Source: Hydrogenimonas sp. (GTDB lineage Bacteria > Campylobacterota > Campylobacteria > Campylobacterales > Hydrogenimonadaceae). Taken from it: a stretch of DNA of 10,704 nt. The DNA lies in assembly GCF_029933015.1 (NCBI RefSeq), contig NZ_JAOZOZ010000054.1, positions 1-10,704 on the forward strand, read 5' to 3'. The position numbers were made by a program, and so were the translations under genes. Each line of letters begins with the position of its first letter. The first letter of the stretch is position 1. The notes under the pieces are model-generated. The model saw only the letters and a list, made by a program, of their open reading frames with translations. It did not search any database and had not been told where the DNA came from. This document shows, piece by piece, positions 1-6,256 of the stretch.

Positions 1-50
1 ACACTCAACACTCAACACTCAACACTCAACACTCAACACTCAACACTCAA
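1..50. repeat. Seven tandem copies of a 7-base repeat
   Basis: The unit ACACTCA occurs seven times without a mismatch at 1-49, and the array may continue beyond the left edge of the window. The last unit supplies the aroK stop codon (TCA at 47-49, TGA on the minus strand), so the array begins at the very end of that gene. Read on the aroK strand the unit is TGAGTGT, which is G-rich. Three other spacers in this window carry 7-base-period arrays with different units. Perfect identity of all copies suggests recent expansion or homogenisation by replication slippage, which is an inference. Confidence 0.95.
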
Positions 51-562
51 TTCTCTACCGACGAAAGAATCTCCTCGACGATGGTCTCTACGTCCCGGTC
101 GGCGTCGACGACGATCTGCGCCTGTTTTTCGTAGACCGGTTCGCGTGCTCTGAAGAGTCTCTCCGCATGGGCCGGGTCATGGAAAAGGGGGCGTCTTTCG
201 CGCTCTTGGGGGGTGATGCGCCCAAGGATCTTTTCGAAAGGGAGTTTCAGGTAGACGACGGTGCCGATATCCCGCAGCCTCTCGACGACGGTGGGCATGC
301 CGCCGCCGGTGGAGACGATGCTGCCGCGGACACATTCGGCCAGCCACTTCGCGCTTTCTCTCTCCAGCTCCCTGAAATAGGCCTCCCCTTTGTCGTGGAA
401 AATGGAGGGGATCGCTTTGCCCTGGGCCGTTTCGATCAGTGCGTCGGCATCGAGAAAATAGCGTCCCGTCCTCTTGGCAAGAGCCCGTCCCACGGTGCTC
501 TTTCCCGCACCCATGAAACCGATCAGGACGATGTTGTCAGCGCAGCCGGATGACGTAGCCAT
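47..562 (-). CDS. aroK: Shikimate kinase
   Basis: This cytoplasmic enzyme phosphorylates the 3-hydroxyl of shikimate with ATP, the fifth step of the chorismate pathway. The 171-residue protein has the usual family length. A P-loop GFMGAGKST lies at residues 15-23, the shikimate-binding Asp region (DADALIE) at 38-44, the Arg of FRELE at 64, the GGG motif at 86-88, and the lid arginine in RRPLF near 124. The ATG at 562 overlaps the end of the upstream AMIN-domain gene by 26 bases. It is the only ATG, GTG or TTG in frame before the P-loop, so the start is well fixed. I see no strong ribosome binding site, so translation is probably coupled to the upstream gene. Placement behind recA and eno matches Helicobacter gene order as I remember it. 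The stop codon lies in a heptamer repeat. Confidence 0.96.
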   Translation of the reverse strand: MATSSGCADNIVLIGFMGAGKSTVGRALAKRTGRYFLDADALIETAQGKAIPSIFHDKGEAYFRELERESAKWLAECVRGSIVSTGGGMPTVVERLRDIGTVVYLKLPFEKILGRITPQERERRPLFHDPAHAERLFRAREPVYEKQAQIVVDADRDVETIVEEILSSVEN

Positions 563-1241
563 CGTCCGTTTTTTCTATGCGGTATTTGTAGGGGGCGTCG
601 TAGGTGACGACGATGCGGTAGAAACCGTTGTGATTGCCGATGGCGACATCGGTGTAGGGCGGAAAGTCGATCTTCTTGTGGCGGGTCAGAAAGCGGCCGG
701 TCGTGCGTTTGAAATCGACGGCGATCTTGAAGGGGTGGACCAGATGGAGGGATCGTATCTTTTCGTCTTTCGTGATGATGTGGACCTCTTTGCCTTCGAT
801 TTCGACCGTCACGAAAGGAAAGGGTTTGAAGACCGCTTTGGGTGTTTCGGCCGTTTTTTCCCGTTTCATCTCCTCTTTTTCGCGAGGAGATGTACCGGTG
901 GGCTGTGAGGCTGCCGTCACGTTCGCTTCCGGTGACGGCCGCGAGGGGGGTGTCCGTACCTCCTCCTGTGTGAGGATGAGCGGTTTGTGCCAATCGATCG
1001 ACCGATCGATCGAGATGATCTCTTTTTTGATCGACCCGTCGATGGACTGGTAGTAGACGGCCACGGAGGTGAGGACACGCGCATCTACGGGGAGCTGGAT
1101 CCTGGCCTCTTTGAAGGGGGGCGCTTTTTCGATCCTGTTGGACGAGACCGGCAGGACGGTGTTGTCGATGATCGGTTTGAAAGGGTTTTCCCGTGCTTCG
1201 AGAAAAAGCAGGCTCAGACAGACAAGAAGTAGATATCTCAT
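537..1241 (-). CDS. Exported AMIN-domain protein, CgpA/HP0156-like
   Basis: The 234-residue protein starts with a short hydrophobic signal-like segment (residues 3-14, then LEAREN), so it is probably periplasmic. Residues 20-90 form an N-terminal region. Residues 92-140 are a Pro/Ser/Thr/Lys/Glu-rich linker. The C-terminal 145-234 resembles an AMIN domain: beta-rich, with the pattern VTVEIEG, FKIAVDF, FYRIVVTY and a final DDGYVIRLR. AMIN domains elsewhere localise proteins to peptidoglycan or the envelope. The linker carries EANVT at 105-109, which fits the bacterial N-glycosylation sequon D/E-X-N-X-S/T. By position (after eno and a small protein) it corresponds to Campylobacter CgpA (Cj1670c), a known glycoprotein; this equivalence is from memory. 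It overlaps the upstream FtsB-like gene by 4 bases (ATGA) and aroK by 26 bases, so it is in the same transcript. The molecular function is unknown. Confidence 0.82.
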   Translation of the reverse strand: MRYLLLVCLSLLFLEARENPFKPIIDNTVLPVSSNRIEKAPPFKEARIQLPVDARVLTSVAVYYQSIDGSIKKEIISIDRSIDWHKPLILTQEEVRTPPSRPSPEANVTAASQPTGTSPREKEEMKREKTAETPKAVFKPFPFVTVEIEGKEVHIITKDEKIRSLHLVHPFKIAVDFKRTTGRFLTRHKKIDFPPYTDVAIGNHNGFYRIVVTYDAPYKYRIEKTDDGYVIRLR

Positions 1242-1509
1242 GGCTCCGGCTCCAGTTGTTTCAGTTCGAAATACTCTTTTTGAAGAGCGGCATTCTCTTT
1301 TTTCAGGATTTTGATGTGGCGCTCGTAGGTGGCGCGCTGCTCCTCGAGCCCCAGCAGAACCGTCAGGGAGTTGGGGCCGAACAGAAGCACGCCGGCGTAG
1401 ATACCCAGTCCGATCACTGCCGCCAGAGCGAAAAAGATACGCTGTACGGGTATGCCGAAGAGGGCAAGCGACCGGCCTTCGCCGGTCGGGACCACTTCGA
1501 TGTCGGGCA

Positions 1510-1510
<1 letters not shown>
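1238..1510 (-). CDS. Small FtsB/DivIC-like membrane protein
   Basis: This 90-residue protein has a short cytoplasmic N terminus (1-22), one membrane segment (about 24-45) and then a heptad-rich helix at about 55-85 (EEQRATYERHIKILKKEN and following). The order short tail, single membrane helix, FGPNSL-type junction and coiled coil is that of septum formation initiators FtsB and DivIC, which form a cell-division subcomplex with FtsL and FtsQ. The ATG at 1510 shares one base with the eno stop (TGATG), and the stop overlaps the next ATG by 4 bases (ATGA). It is therefore tightly coupled on both sides. Its place between eno and the AMIN-domain gene matches the small hypothetical gene found there in Helicobacter and Campylobacter (from memory). 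Longer upstream extensions of this frame run antisense-free through eno and are shadows. The division role is inferred from topology. Confidence 0.8.
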
Positions 1511-2778
<1,268 letters not shown>

Positions 2779-2809
2779 TTTTTCTCCTTCGTTTTTGATA
2801 TACGGTTGT

Positions 2810-2864
2810 CGGGCGAAGCCCGCCAATCTGTGTCAATACCGGGTTCGCTTCGGCAGCGGGCCCG
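2810..2864. other. Two hairpins in the recA-eno spacer
   Basis: A perfect stem CGGGC with loop GAA and arm GCCCG lies at 2810-2822. A longer stem spans 2840-2864: ten positions on each side around a 5-base loop, with two T opposite G, including the palindrome GCGGGCCCGC (2856-2865). Neither is followed by a run of T on the recA/eno strand, so a classical intrinsic terminator is unlikely. The longer stem pairs fully only if the plus strand is transcribed (two G-U wobbles); the recA-eno transcript would have two C-A mismatches. They may be attenuators, RNA-processing sites or parts of a repeat element related to the adjacent heptamer array. I found no convincing eno promoter in the spacer, so recA and eno may be co-transcribed. 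Confidence 0.5.
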
Positions 2865-2884
2865 CGTGTATCTCTTCCTTTTTC

Positions 2885-2913
2885 CGTTCCCCGTTCACGG
2901 TTTCCCGTTCCCG
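2885..2913. repeat. Degenerate 7-base tandem array after recA
   Basis: Four adjacent 7-base units read CGTTCCC, CGTTCAC, GGTTTCC and CGTTCCC, followed by G. On the recA strand these are G-rich (GGGAACG and variants). The array begins 5 bases after the recA stop codon. The first and last units are identical and the inner two carry a few changes, so it looks like an older copy of the kind of array seen at 1-50 and 4990-5112. Confidence 0.7.
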
Positions 2914-2917
2914 AAAA

Positions 2918-3967
2918 TCACTCCGTTCCGGCCGAGGCGATCTCCTCTTCGCTCATCTCCAGCATCGTGCTGCCGATGCCCAGCGCCTGCTTGATCTCCT
3001 CTTCGATCTGGGCGGCGAGTTCCGGGTTGTCCTTGAGGGTCTGTTTGGCGTTTTCGCGTCCCTGGCCCAGTTTGGTCTCTTTGTAGCTGAACCACGCCCC
3101 GGCTTTGTCGATGATGTCGAGTTTGACACCGTAGTCGATGATCTCGCCCTCTTTGCTGATCCCTTCGCCGAACATGATGTCGAATTCGGCGATGCGGAAA
3201 GGGGGAGCGACCTTGTTTTTGACCACTTTCGCCTTGACGCGGTTGCCGATCTGGTTTTCACCCTGTTTCAGCGTCGCGATACGGCGGACGTCGATGCGGA
3301 CCGACGCGTAGAATTTCAGCGCGTTGCCGCCTGTCGTCGTTTCGGGACTGCCGTATCCCATTGTACCGATTTTCATACGGATCTGGTTGATAAATATGAC
3401 CGTCGTCTCCATTTTGTGGAGAACGCCCGTGAGTTTTCGTAACGCCTGGCTCATGAGTCTGGCCTGCAGTCCCACATGGGTGTCGCCCATGTCGCCTTCG
3501 ATTTCCGCTTTGGGTGTCAGTGCCGCCACGGAGTCGACGACGATGACATCCACCGCCCCGCTGCGTGCGATCGTCTCGACGATGTCGAGGGCCTGCTCGC
3601 CGAAGTCGGGCTGGCTCACCAGCAGGTTTTCGACATCCACACCCAGATTTTTGGCGTAGCGGACATCCAGTGCGTGTTCCGCGTCGATGAAGGCGCAGAT
3701 GCTGCCTTCTTTCTGGGCTTCGGAGATGATCTGCAGCGCCAGTGTCGTTTTACCCGAGCTTTCGGGTCCGTAGATTTCGATGATGCGGCCTTTGGGCACA
3801 CCGCCGATGCCCAGGGCCATGTCGAGCCCGAGCGATCCGGTGCTGATCGCCTCGATCGGTTCGATCTCCTTGTCGCCGAGGCGCACGAGCGCCCCTTTGC
3901 CGAACGCCTTGTCGATCTGCTTGATCGCGACGTCCAGCGCTTTCTGTTTATTGGGATCAATATCCAT
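2918..3967 (-). CDS. recA: Recombinase RecA
   Basis: RecA forms ATP-dependent filaments on single-stranded DNA and performs strand exchange in recombinational repair. The 349-residue protein is full length. It shows Walker A GPESSGKT (67-74), Walker B VIVVD (141-145), the L1 region EGDMGDTHVGLQARLMSQ (157-174), NQIRMKIGTMGYGSPE at the L2 start (194-209) and TTTGGNALKFY (210-220), and an acidic C-terminal tail (EMSEEEIASAGTE). The ATG at 3967 gives the standard MDIDPNKQKALD start and has a GAGGT 5 bases upstream. The gene is followed by a heptamer array and then eno. It faces away from mqnD, and the shared upstream region carries an AT-rich perfect palindrome. I see no LexA-box match, and most Campylobacterota lack LexA. 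The protein itself shows nothing unusual. Confidence 0.99.
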   Translation of the reverse strand: MDIDPNKQKALDVAIKQIDKAFGKGALVRLGDKEIEPIEAISTGSLGLDMALGIGGVPKGRIIEIYGPESSGKTTLALQIISEAQKEGSICAFIDAEHALDVRYAKNLGVDVENLLVSQPDFGEQALDIVETIARSGAVDVIVVDSVAALTPKAEIEGDMGDTHVGLQARLMSQALRKLTGVLHKMETTVIFINQIRMKIGTMGYGSPETTTGGNALKFYASVRIDVRRIATLKQGENQIGNRVKAKVVKNKVAPPFRIAEFDIMFGEGISKEGEIIDYGVKLDIIDKAGAWFSYKETKLGQGRENAKQTLKDNPELAAQIEEEIKQALGIGSTMLEMSEEEIASAGTE

Positions 3968-3984
3968 ACATACCTCGTTCTGAA

Positions 3985-4986
3985 ATGAAATTAGGGATAT
4001 TTTATCACCAATTTGATAAAATCTTGCAAAAAGTGATATTTGGTCATTGGTGTATTGGCCATTGGTTATTGGGGAAGCGCTTTGCGCTTCTTTGTCAAAA
4101 AGGAAACACTATCGCAGAAATCAAATCCAATCCCGTTACCATCGCCCATTCGCCGGACGCGGACGATATCTTCATGTATTACGCCATCAGGTTCGGCTGG
4201 GTGAGTACGCCCGCGCCCTTTGAAAACGTGGCGCTCGATATCGAAACCCTCAACGAGGCGGCGATCGCCGGGACCTACGACGTGACGGCGATCAGCTTCG
4301 CCCTCTACCCGAAAATCCGGGAAGATTTCGCGCTGCTGAGAACGGCGGTCAGTTTCGGGGAGGGGTACGGCCCCAAGCTGATCAAAAAGAAGGGAACCCG
4401 CCTGCGCAGGAATTTCAAGGTGGCCCTTTCGGGAAAACATACGACCAACGCCATGCTTTTTCGCATCGCCTATCCGGAGGCGCGGATCGTCTACAAAAAT
4501 TTTCTGGAGATCGAGGAGGCGGTGCTCAGCGGGGAGGTGCACGCGGGGGTGCTGATCCACGAGAGCATCCTCGATTTCGACGAGAGCCTGGAGGTGGAGC
4601 GGGAGATCTGGGATATCTGGCAGGAGCTCGCCGGTGGCGACCTGCCGCTGCCTCTGGGCGGCATGGCCCTGCGCCGCTCCATCCCCCTGACCCGGGCCAT
4701 CGCCATCGAAGAGGCCCTGATCAAAGCCGTCGACGTGGCCAACCGCCACCGGGGCATCCTGGCGAAAATGCTCCTCGAGCGCGATCTCGTGCGCATCGAC
4801 GCCGAGACTCTCGACACCTACCTCGACCTCTACGCCAACGACAAGAGCGTCACGATGGACCAAACCCAGCTTACAGCCCTCGATACCCTCTTTCGCATAG
4901 GTTACGAACACGGCTTCTACGAGTGCCCGATACGGGCCGAGGATTTCATGATTCCCCATGAATATATTCAGGAGAGGAACTCCTGA
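3985..4986 (+). CDS. mqnD: 1,4-dihydroxy-6-naphthoate synthase (futalosine menaquinone pathway); start uncertain
   Basis: MqnD converts cyclic dehypoxanthinyl futalosine to 1,4-dihydroxy-6-naphthoate in the futalosine route to menaquinone. The family signature IAHSPDADDIFMYYAI begins near 4141, and LPLPLGGMALRR near 4645 is typical of MqnD rather than of its relative MqnA. The 3' end at 4986 is firm. The listed start, 3985, is the only ATG upstream in frame. It has no ribosome binding site, lies inside the recA promoter region, and would add about 45 residues that include a translated heptamer repeat (GHWCIGHW). A good AAGGA at 4100-4104 lies 6 bases before an in-frame ATC at 4111, exactly where a start belongs. 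Other in-frame choices are TTG 4024, GTG 4033 and TTG 4069, none with a ribosome binding site. I believe translation begins near 4111, either at a rare AUC codon or at an ATG altered by mutation or sequencing error. From 4111 the protein would have 291 residues. Confidence 0.9.
   Translation: MKLGIFYHQFDKILQKVIFGHWCIGHWLLGKRFALLCQKGNTIAEIKSNPVTIAHSPDADDIFMYYAIRFGWVSTPAPFENVALDIETLNEAAIAGTYDVTAISFALYPKIREDFALLRTAVSFGEGYGPKLIKKKGTRLRRNFKVALSGKHTTNAMLFRIAYPEARIVYKNFLEIEEAVLSGEVHAGVLIHESILDFDESLEVEREIWDIWQELAGGDLPLPLGGMALRRSIPLTRAIAIEEALIKAVDVANRHRGILAKMLLERDLVRIDAETLDTYLDLYANDKSVTMDQTQLTALDTLFRIGYEHGFYECPIRAEDFMIPHEYIQERNS
3999..4022. promoter_or_regulatory. Perfect AT-rich palindrome between recA and mqnD
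   Basis: The left arm ATTTTATCA (3999-4007) and right arm TGATAAAAT (4014-4022) are perfect 9-base inverted repeats separated by CCAATT. The whole site lies inside the recA promoter region. Each arm also contains TAAAAT on its own outward strand, so the symmetry could reflect two outward-facing -10 elements (recA leftward, mqnD rightward) or an operator for a dimeric repressor. Which of these is true cannot be decided from sequence alone. Confidence 0.55.
3999..4029 (-). promoter_or_regulatory. Putative recA promoter
   Basis: On the minus strand a TAAAAT (-10 type) lies at 4004-3999 and a TTGCAA (-35 type) at 4029-4024, with 19 bases between them. The start point would fall near 3992, giving a leader of about 25 bases before the recA ATG. 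The spacing is long and the -35 is weak, as is common for this phylum, so confidence is moderate. Confidence 0.45.
4041..4090. repeat. 7-base-period array plus hairpin in the mqnD 5' region
   Basis: Units TGGTCAT, TGGTGTAT (one extra base), TGGCCAT and TGGTTAT run from 4041 to 4069, then TGG. They are followed at once by a perfect stem GAAGCGC (4074-4080), loop TTT and arm GCGCTTC (4084-4090). The layout of heptamers plus a GC hairpin with a 3-base loop resembles the left half of the element at 4990-5112. No matching right-hand array is present. The array is translated in frame if mqnD starts at its only upstream ATG. Confidence 0.65.
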
Positions 4987-4989
4987 ATG

Positions 4990-5112
4990 AATGGAGAATG
5001 GAGAATGGAGAATGGAGAATTTCGGATGCCGGCGCAGCCGGCTTTCATTGTGAATAAAAAGGAGCGGAGCGACTCTCCTGCATTCTCAATTCTCAATTCT
5101 CAATTCTCAATT
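4990..5112. repeat. Intergenic element with inverted 4 + 4 heptamer arrays
   Basis: Four perfect AATGGAG units (4990-5017, then AAT) begin 4 bases after the mqnD stop. Four perfect ATTCTCA units (5082-5109, then ATT) end just before the fliQ ribosome binding site. The right unit read on the other strand is TGAGAAT and differs from the left unit (GGAGAAT in the same register) at one base in seven, so the two arrays are imperfect inverted repeats of about 31 bases. The 61-base core (5021-5081) contains a strong hairpin at 5028-5042 and a second, weaker one (AGGAG at 5060-5064 with CTCCT at 5075-5079). The core has no significant open reading frame. The organisation resembles a small non-coding mobile or repeat unit, but I cannot assign it to a named family. 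Confidence 0.85.
5028..5046 (+). terminator. Strong hairpin downstream of mqnD
   Basis: GCCGGC (5028-5033), loop GCA and GCCGGC (5037-5042) form a perfect 6-base GC stem followed by TTTCATTGTG. The T run is only three bases, so termination would be partial at best. Each arm is itself a palindrome, so the stem pairs on either strand. It may equally be a structural part of the heptamer element. Confidence 0.35.
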
Positions 5113-5127
5113 GCCTCCAAAGGAGGC
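5113..5127 (+). promoter_or_regulatory. fliQ ribosome binding site inside a perfect hairpin
   Basis: GCCTCC (5113-5118), loop AAA (5119-5121) and GGAGGC (5122-5127) form a perfect 6-base GC stem. The right arm contains most of AAGGAGG (5120-5126), the Shine-Dalgarno sequence 8 bases before the fliQ ATG. If it folds, the site is occluded and fliQ translation should be reduced unless a ribosome or factor opens it. The stem starts where the right heptamer array ends. Confidence 0.6.
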
Positions 5128-5134
5128 CGATAGG

Positions 5135-5401
5135 ATGGAAGCGCAGTTCGTCTCTCTCGGTGTCCAGACGCTCAAGCTGGCTCTGATGCTCTCGCTGCCG
5201 ATGCTGCTGGGAGGGCTCATCGCGGGCCTTGCGATCAGTATCTTCCAGGCGACGACGCAGATCAACGAGATGACGCTCAGCTTCATCCCCAAAATCATCA
5301 TCGTCGCGCTGATCATGATCATCACGATGCCCTGGATGATGAACGAGATGATCGACTTCACGATCCGCATCTTCGACATGATCAAGAGTTACGCCTTTTG
5401 A
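5135..5401 (+). CDS. fliQ: Flagellar export gate protein FliQ
   Basis: FliQ is an inner-membrane subunit of the flagellar type III export gate, assembling with FliP and FliR. The 88-residue protein has the usual length and two hydrophobic hairpin segments (about 14-36 and 50-66). The linking motif QATTQINEMTLSFIPK (37-52) is a family hallmark. I chose ATG 5135 because AAGGAGG lies 8 bases upstream and the protein then starts with the usual MEAQFVSLG. A TTG at 5111 in frame would add eight residues and would put the ribosome binding site inside the gene. The last four bases overlap the proposed murB start. The pairing with murB is conserved in Helicobacter and Campylobacter as I remember it. 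No flagellar sigma-54 or sigma-28 promoter is evident just upstream, where the heptamer element sits. Confidence 0.96.
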   Translation: MEAQFVSLGVQTLKLALMLSLPMLLGGLIAGLAISIFQATTQINEMTLSFIPKIIIVALIMIITMPWMMNEMIDFTIRIFDMIKSYAF

Positions 5402-6180
5402 GATTCCGCCGTATCGACTTTTCCCGCTTTTCCAGTATCAAAATCGGTCCGACGGTCGATGTGCTCGTCCTCGAAAAGGGAGATGTGCCCCCTTCGGACC
5501 GGCTGCTGATCGGCCATGCCAACAATCTCCTCGTCTCTTCCGACCCGCCGCCGCTCATGATGCTGGGAAAGGATTTCGACTATCTGAAGATCGAGGGTGA
5601 ACGACTGATCATAGGGGCGGCGACGCCGACGGGAAAGATCCTCTCCTTCTGCAGACGGCACGATATCGGCGGTTTCGAATTCGTCGCCAAACTTCCGGGG
5701 ACACTGGGCGGGATGCTGGCGATGAACGCCGGGGTGAAGGCGCACGAAACCTTCGACCGGCTGATCGACGTGACGACGGAGCGGGGCGTTTTCGCCAGGG
5801 AGGCGATCCCCCACGGCTACCGATACGCGGAGCTTCCGGGCATCGCCCTGGAGGCTTCCTTCGCCATCGAAAGAGGCTACGATGCCGTGCTTGCAAAGGA
5901 GCTTCTGAAGCTGCGGGCCAACCAGCCCAGGGAGCCGAGCGCCGGCAGCGCTTTCAAAAATCCACCAGGCGATTTCGCGGGTCGGCTCATCGAAGCGGTC
6001 GGCCTGAAAGGGCATCGCATCGGTGGCATGGCCTTCAGTGGCATGCACGCCAATTTTCTGGTCAACCTGGACCAAGGCGTTTTCGGGGAGGCGATCGCCC
6101 TGATCGACCTGGCCCGAGAGAGGGTCCGCGACGCATTCGGGATCGAGCTGGAGCCGGAAATAAAGATTATTGATCGATAG
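5398..6180 (+). CDS. murB: UDP-N-acetylenolpyruvoylglucosamine reductase
   Basis: MurB is a cytoplasmic FAD enzyme that uses NADPH to reduce UDP-GlcNAc-enolpyruvate to UDP-MurNAc for peptidoglycan. At 260 residues it has the short form usual in this phylum. The FAD-binding motif EFVAKLPGTLGGMLAMNAG spans 94-112. The substrate domain carries PSAGSAFKNP (180-189), with the serine proton donor at about 184, and GLKGHRIGGMAFSGMHANFLVN (202-223). The acidic C terminus IELEPEI (249-255) contains the expected Glu. No ATG lies near the N terminus; TTG at 5398 overlaps the fliQ stop as TTGA and yields the natural MRFRRIDFSRF start. Translation is probably coupled to fliQ, since no good ribosome binding site is visible. 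The next gene has its own promoter immediately after the stop. Confidence 0.95.
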   Translation: MRFRRIDFSRFSSIKIGPTVDVLVLEKGDVPPSDRLLIGHANNLLVSSDPPPLMMLGKDFDYLKIEGERLIIGAATPTGKILSFCRRHDIGGFEFVAKLPGTLGGMLAMNAGVKAHETFDRLIDVTTERGVFAREAIPHGYRYAELPGIALEASFAIERGYDAVLAKELLKLRANQPREPSAGSAFKNPPGDFAGRLIEAVGLKGHRIGGMAFSGMHANFLVNLDQGVFGEAIALIDLARERVRDAFGIELEPEIKIIDR

Positions 6181-6226
6181 TGTAAAAATCATTTATTTTA
6201 CAAATCGAACTCCCATTCAGTATAAT
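6181..6226 (+). promoter_or_regulatory. Promoter and operator-like palindrome before the YedE pair
   Basis: A perfect consensus TATAAT lies at 6221-6226 and a TTTACA (-35 type) at 6197-6202, 18 bases apart. An inverted repeat TGTAAAA-N8-TTTTACA (6181-6187 and 6196-6202) covers the -35. That position suits a repressor or class II activator, and it starts directly after the murB stop codon. I cannot match it with confidence to a known regulator. Confidence 0.7.
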
Positions 6227-6256
6227 CCCCGCAAATTCAATCGATAAGGATTTTCT

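Noticed and set aside
1..50. CRISPR array
   Set aside because: Units are 7 bases and directly adjacent, with no spacers. The same holds for the other heptamer arrays.
991..1022. Dense GATCGATC-type repeats inside the AMIN-domain gene
   Set aside because: They encode the repeated Ser-Ile-Asp stretches of that protein (SIDGSI, SIDRSIDW), so codon choice explains them; no regular spacing is seen outside the gene.
2831..2840. TTGACA-like -35 before eno on the minus strand
   Set aside because: A TATTGACA is present, but no -10 element lies at a suitable distance; the next AT-rich stretch is too far downstream.
3968..4030. A LexA or SOS box upstream of recA
   Set aside because: No CTGT-N8-ACAG-like site is present; the visible palindrome is TTTTATCA/TGATAAAA.
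4066..4959. Minus-strand open frame opposite mqnD and similar frames opposite murB, the YedE pair, the aminotransferase and hisZ
   Set aside because: Each mirrors a recognised gene, lacks a ribosome binding site and has biased composition.
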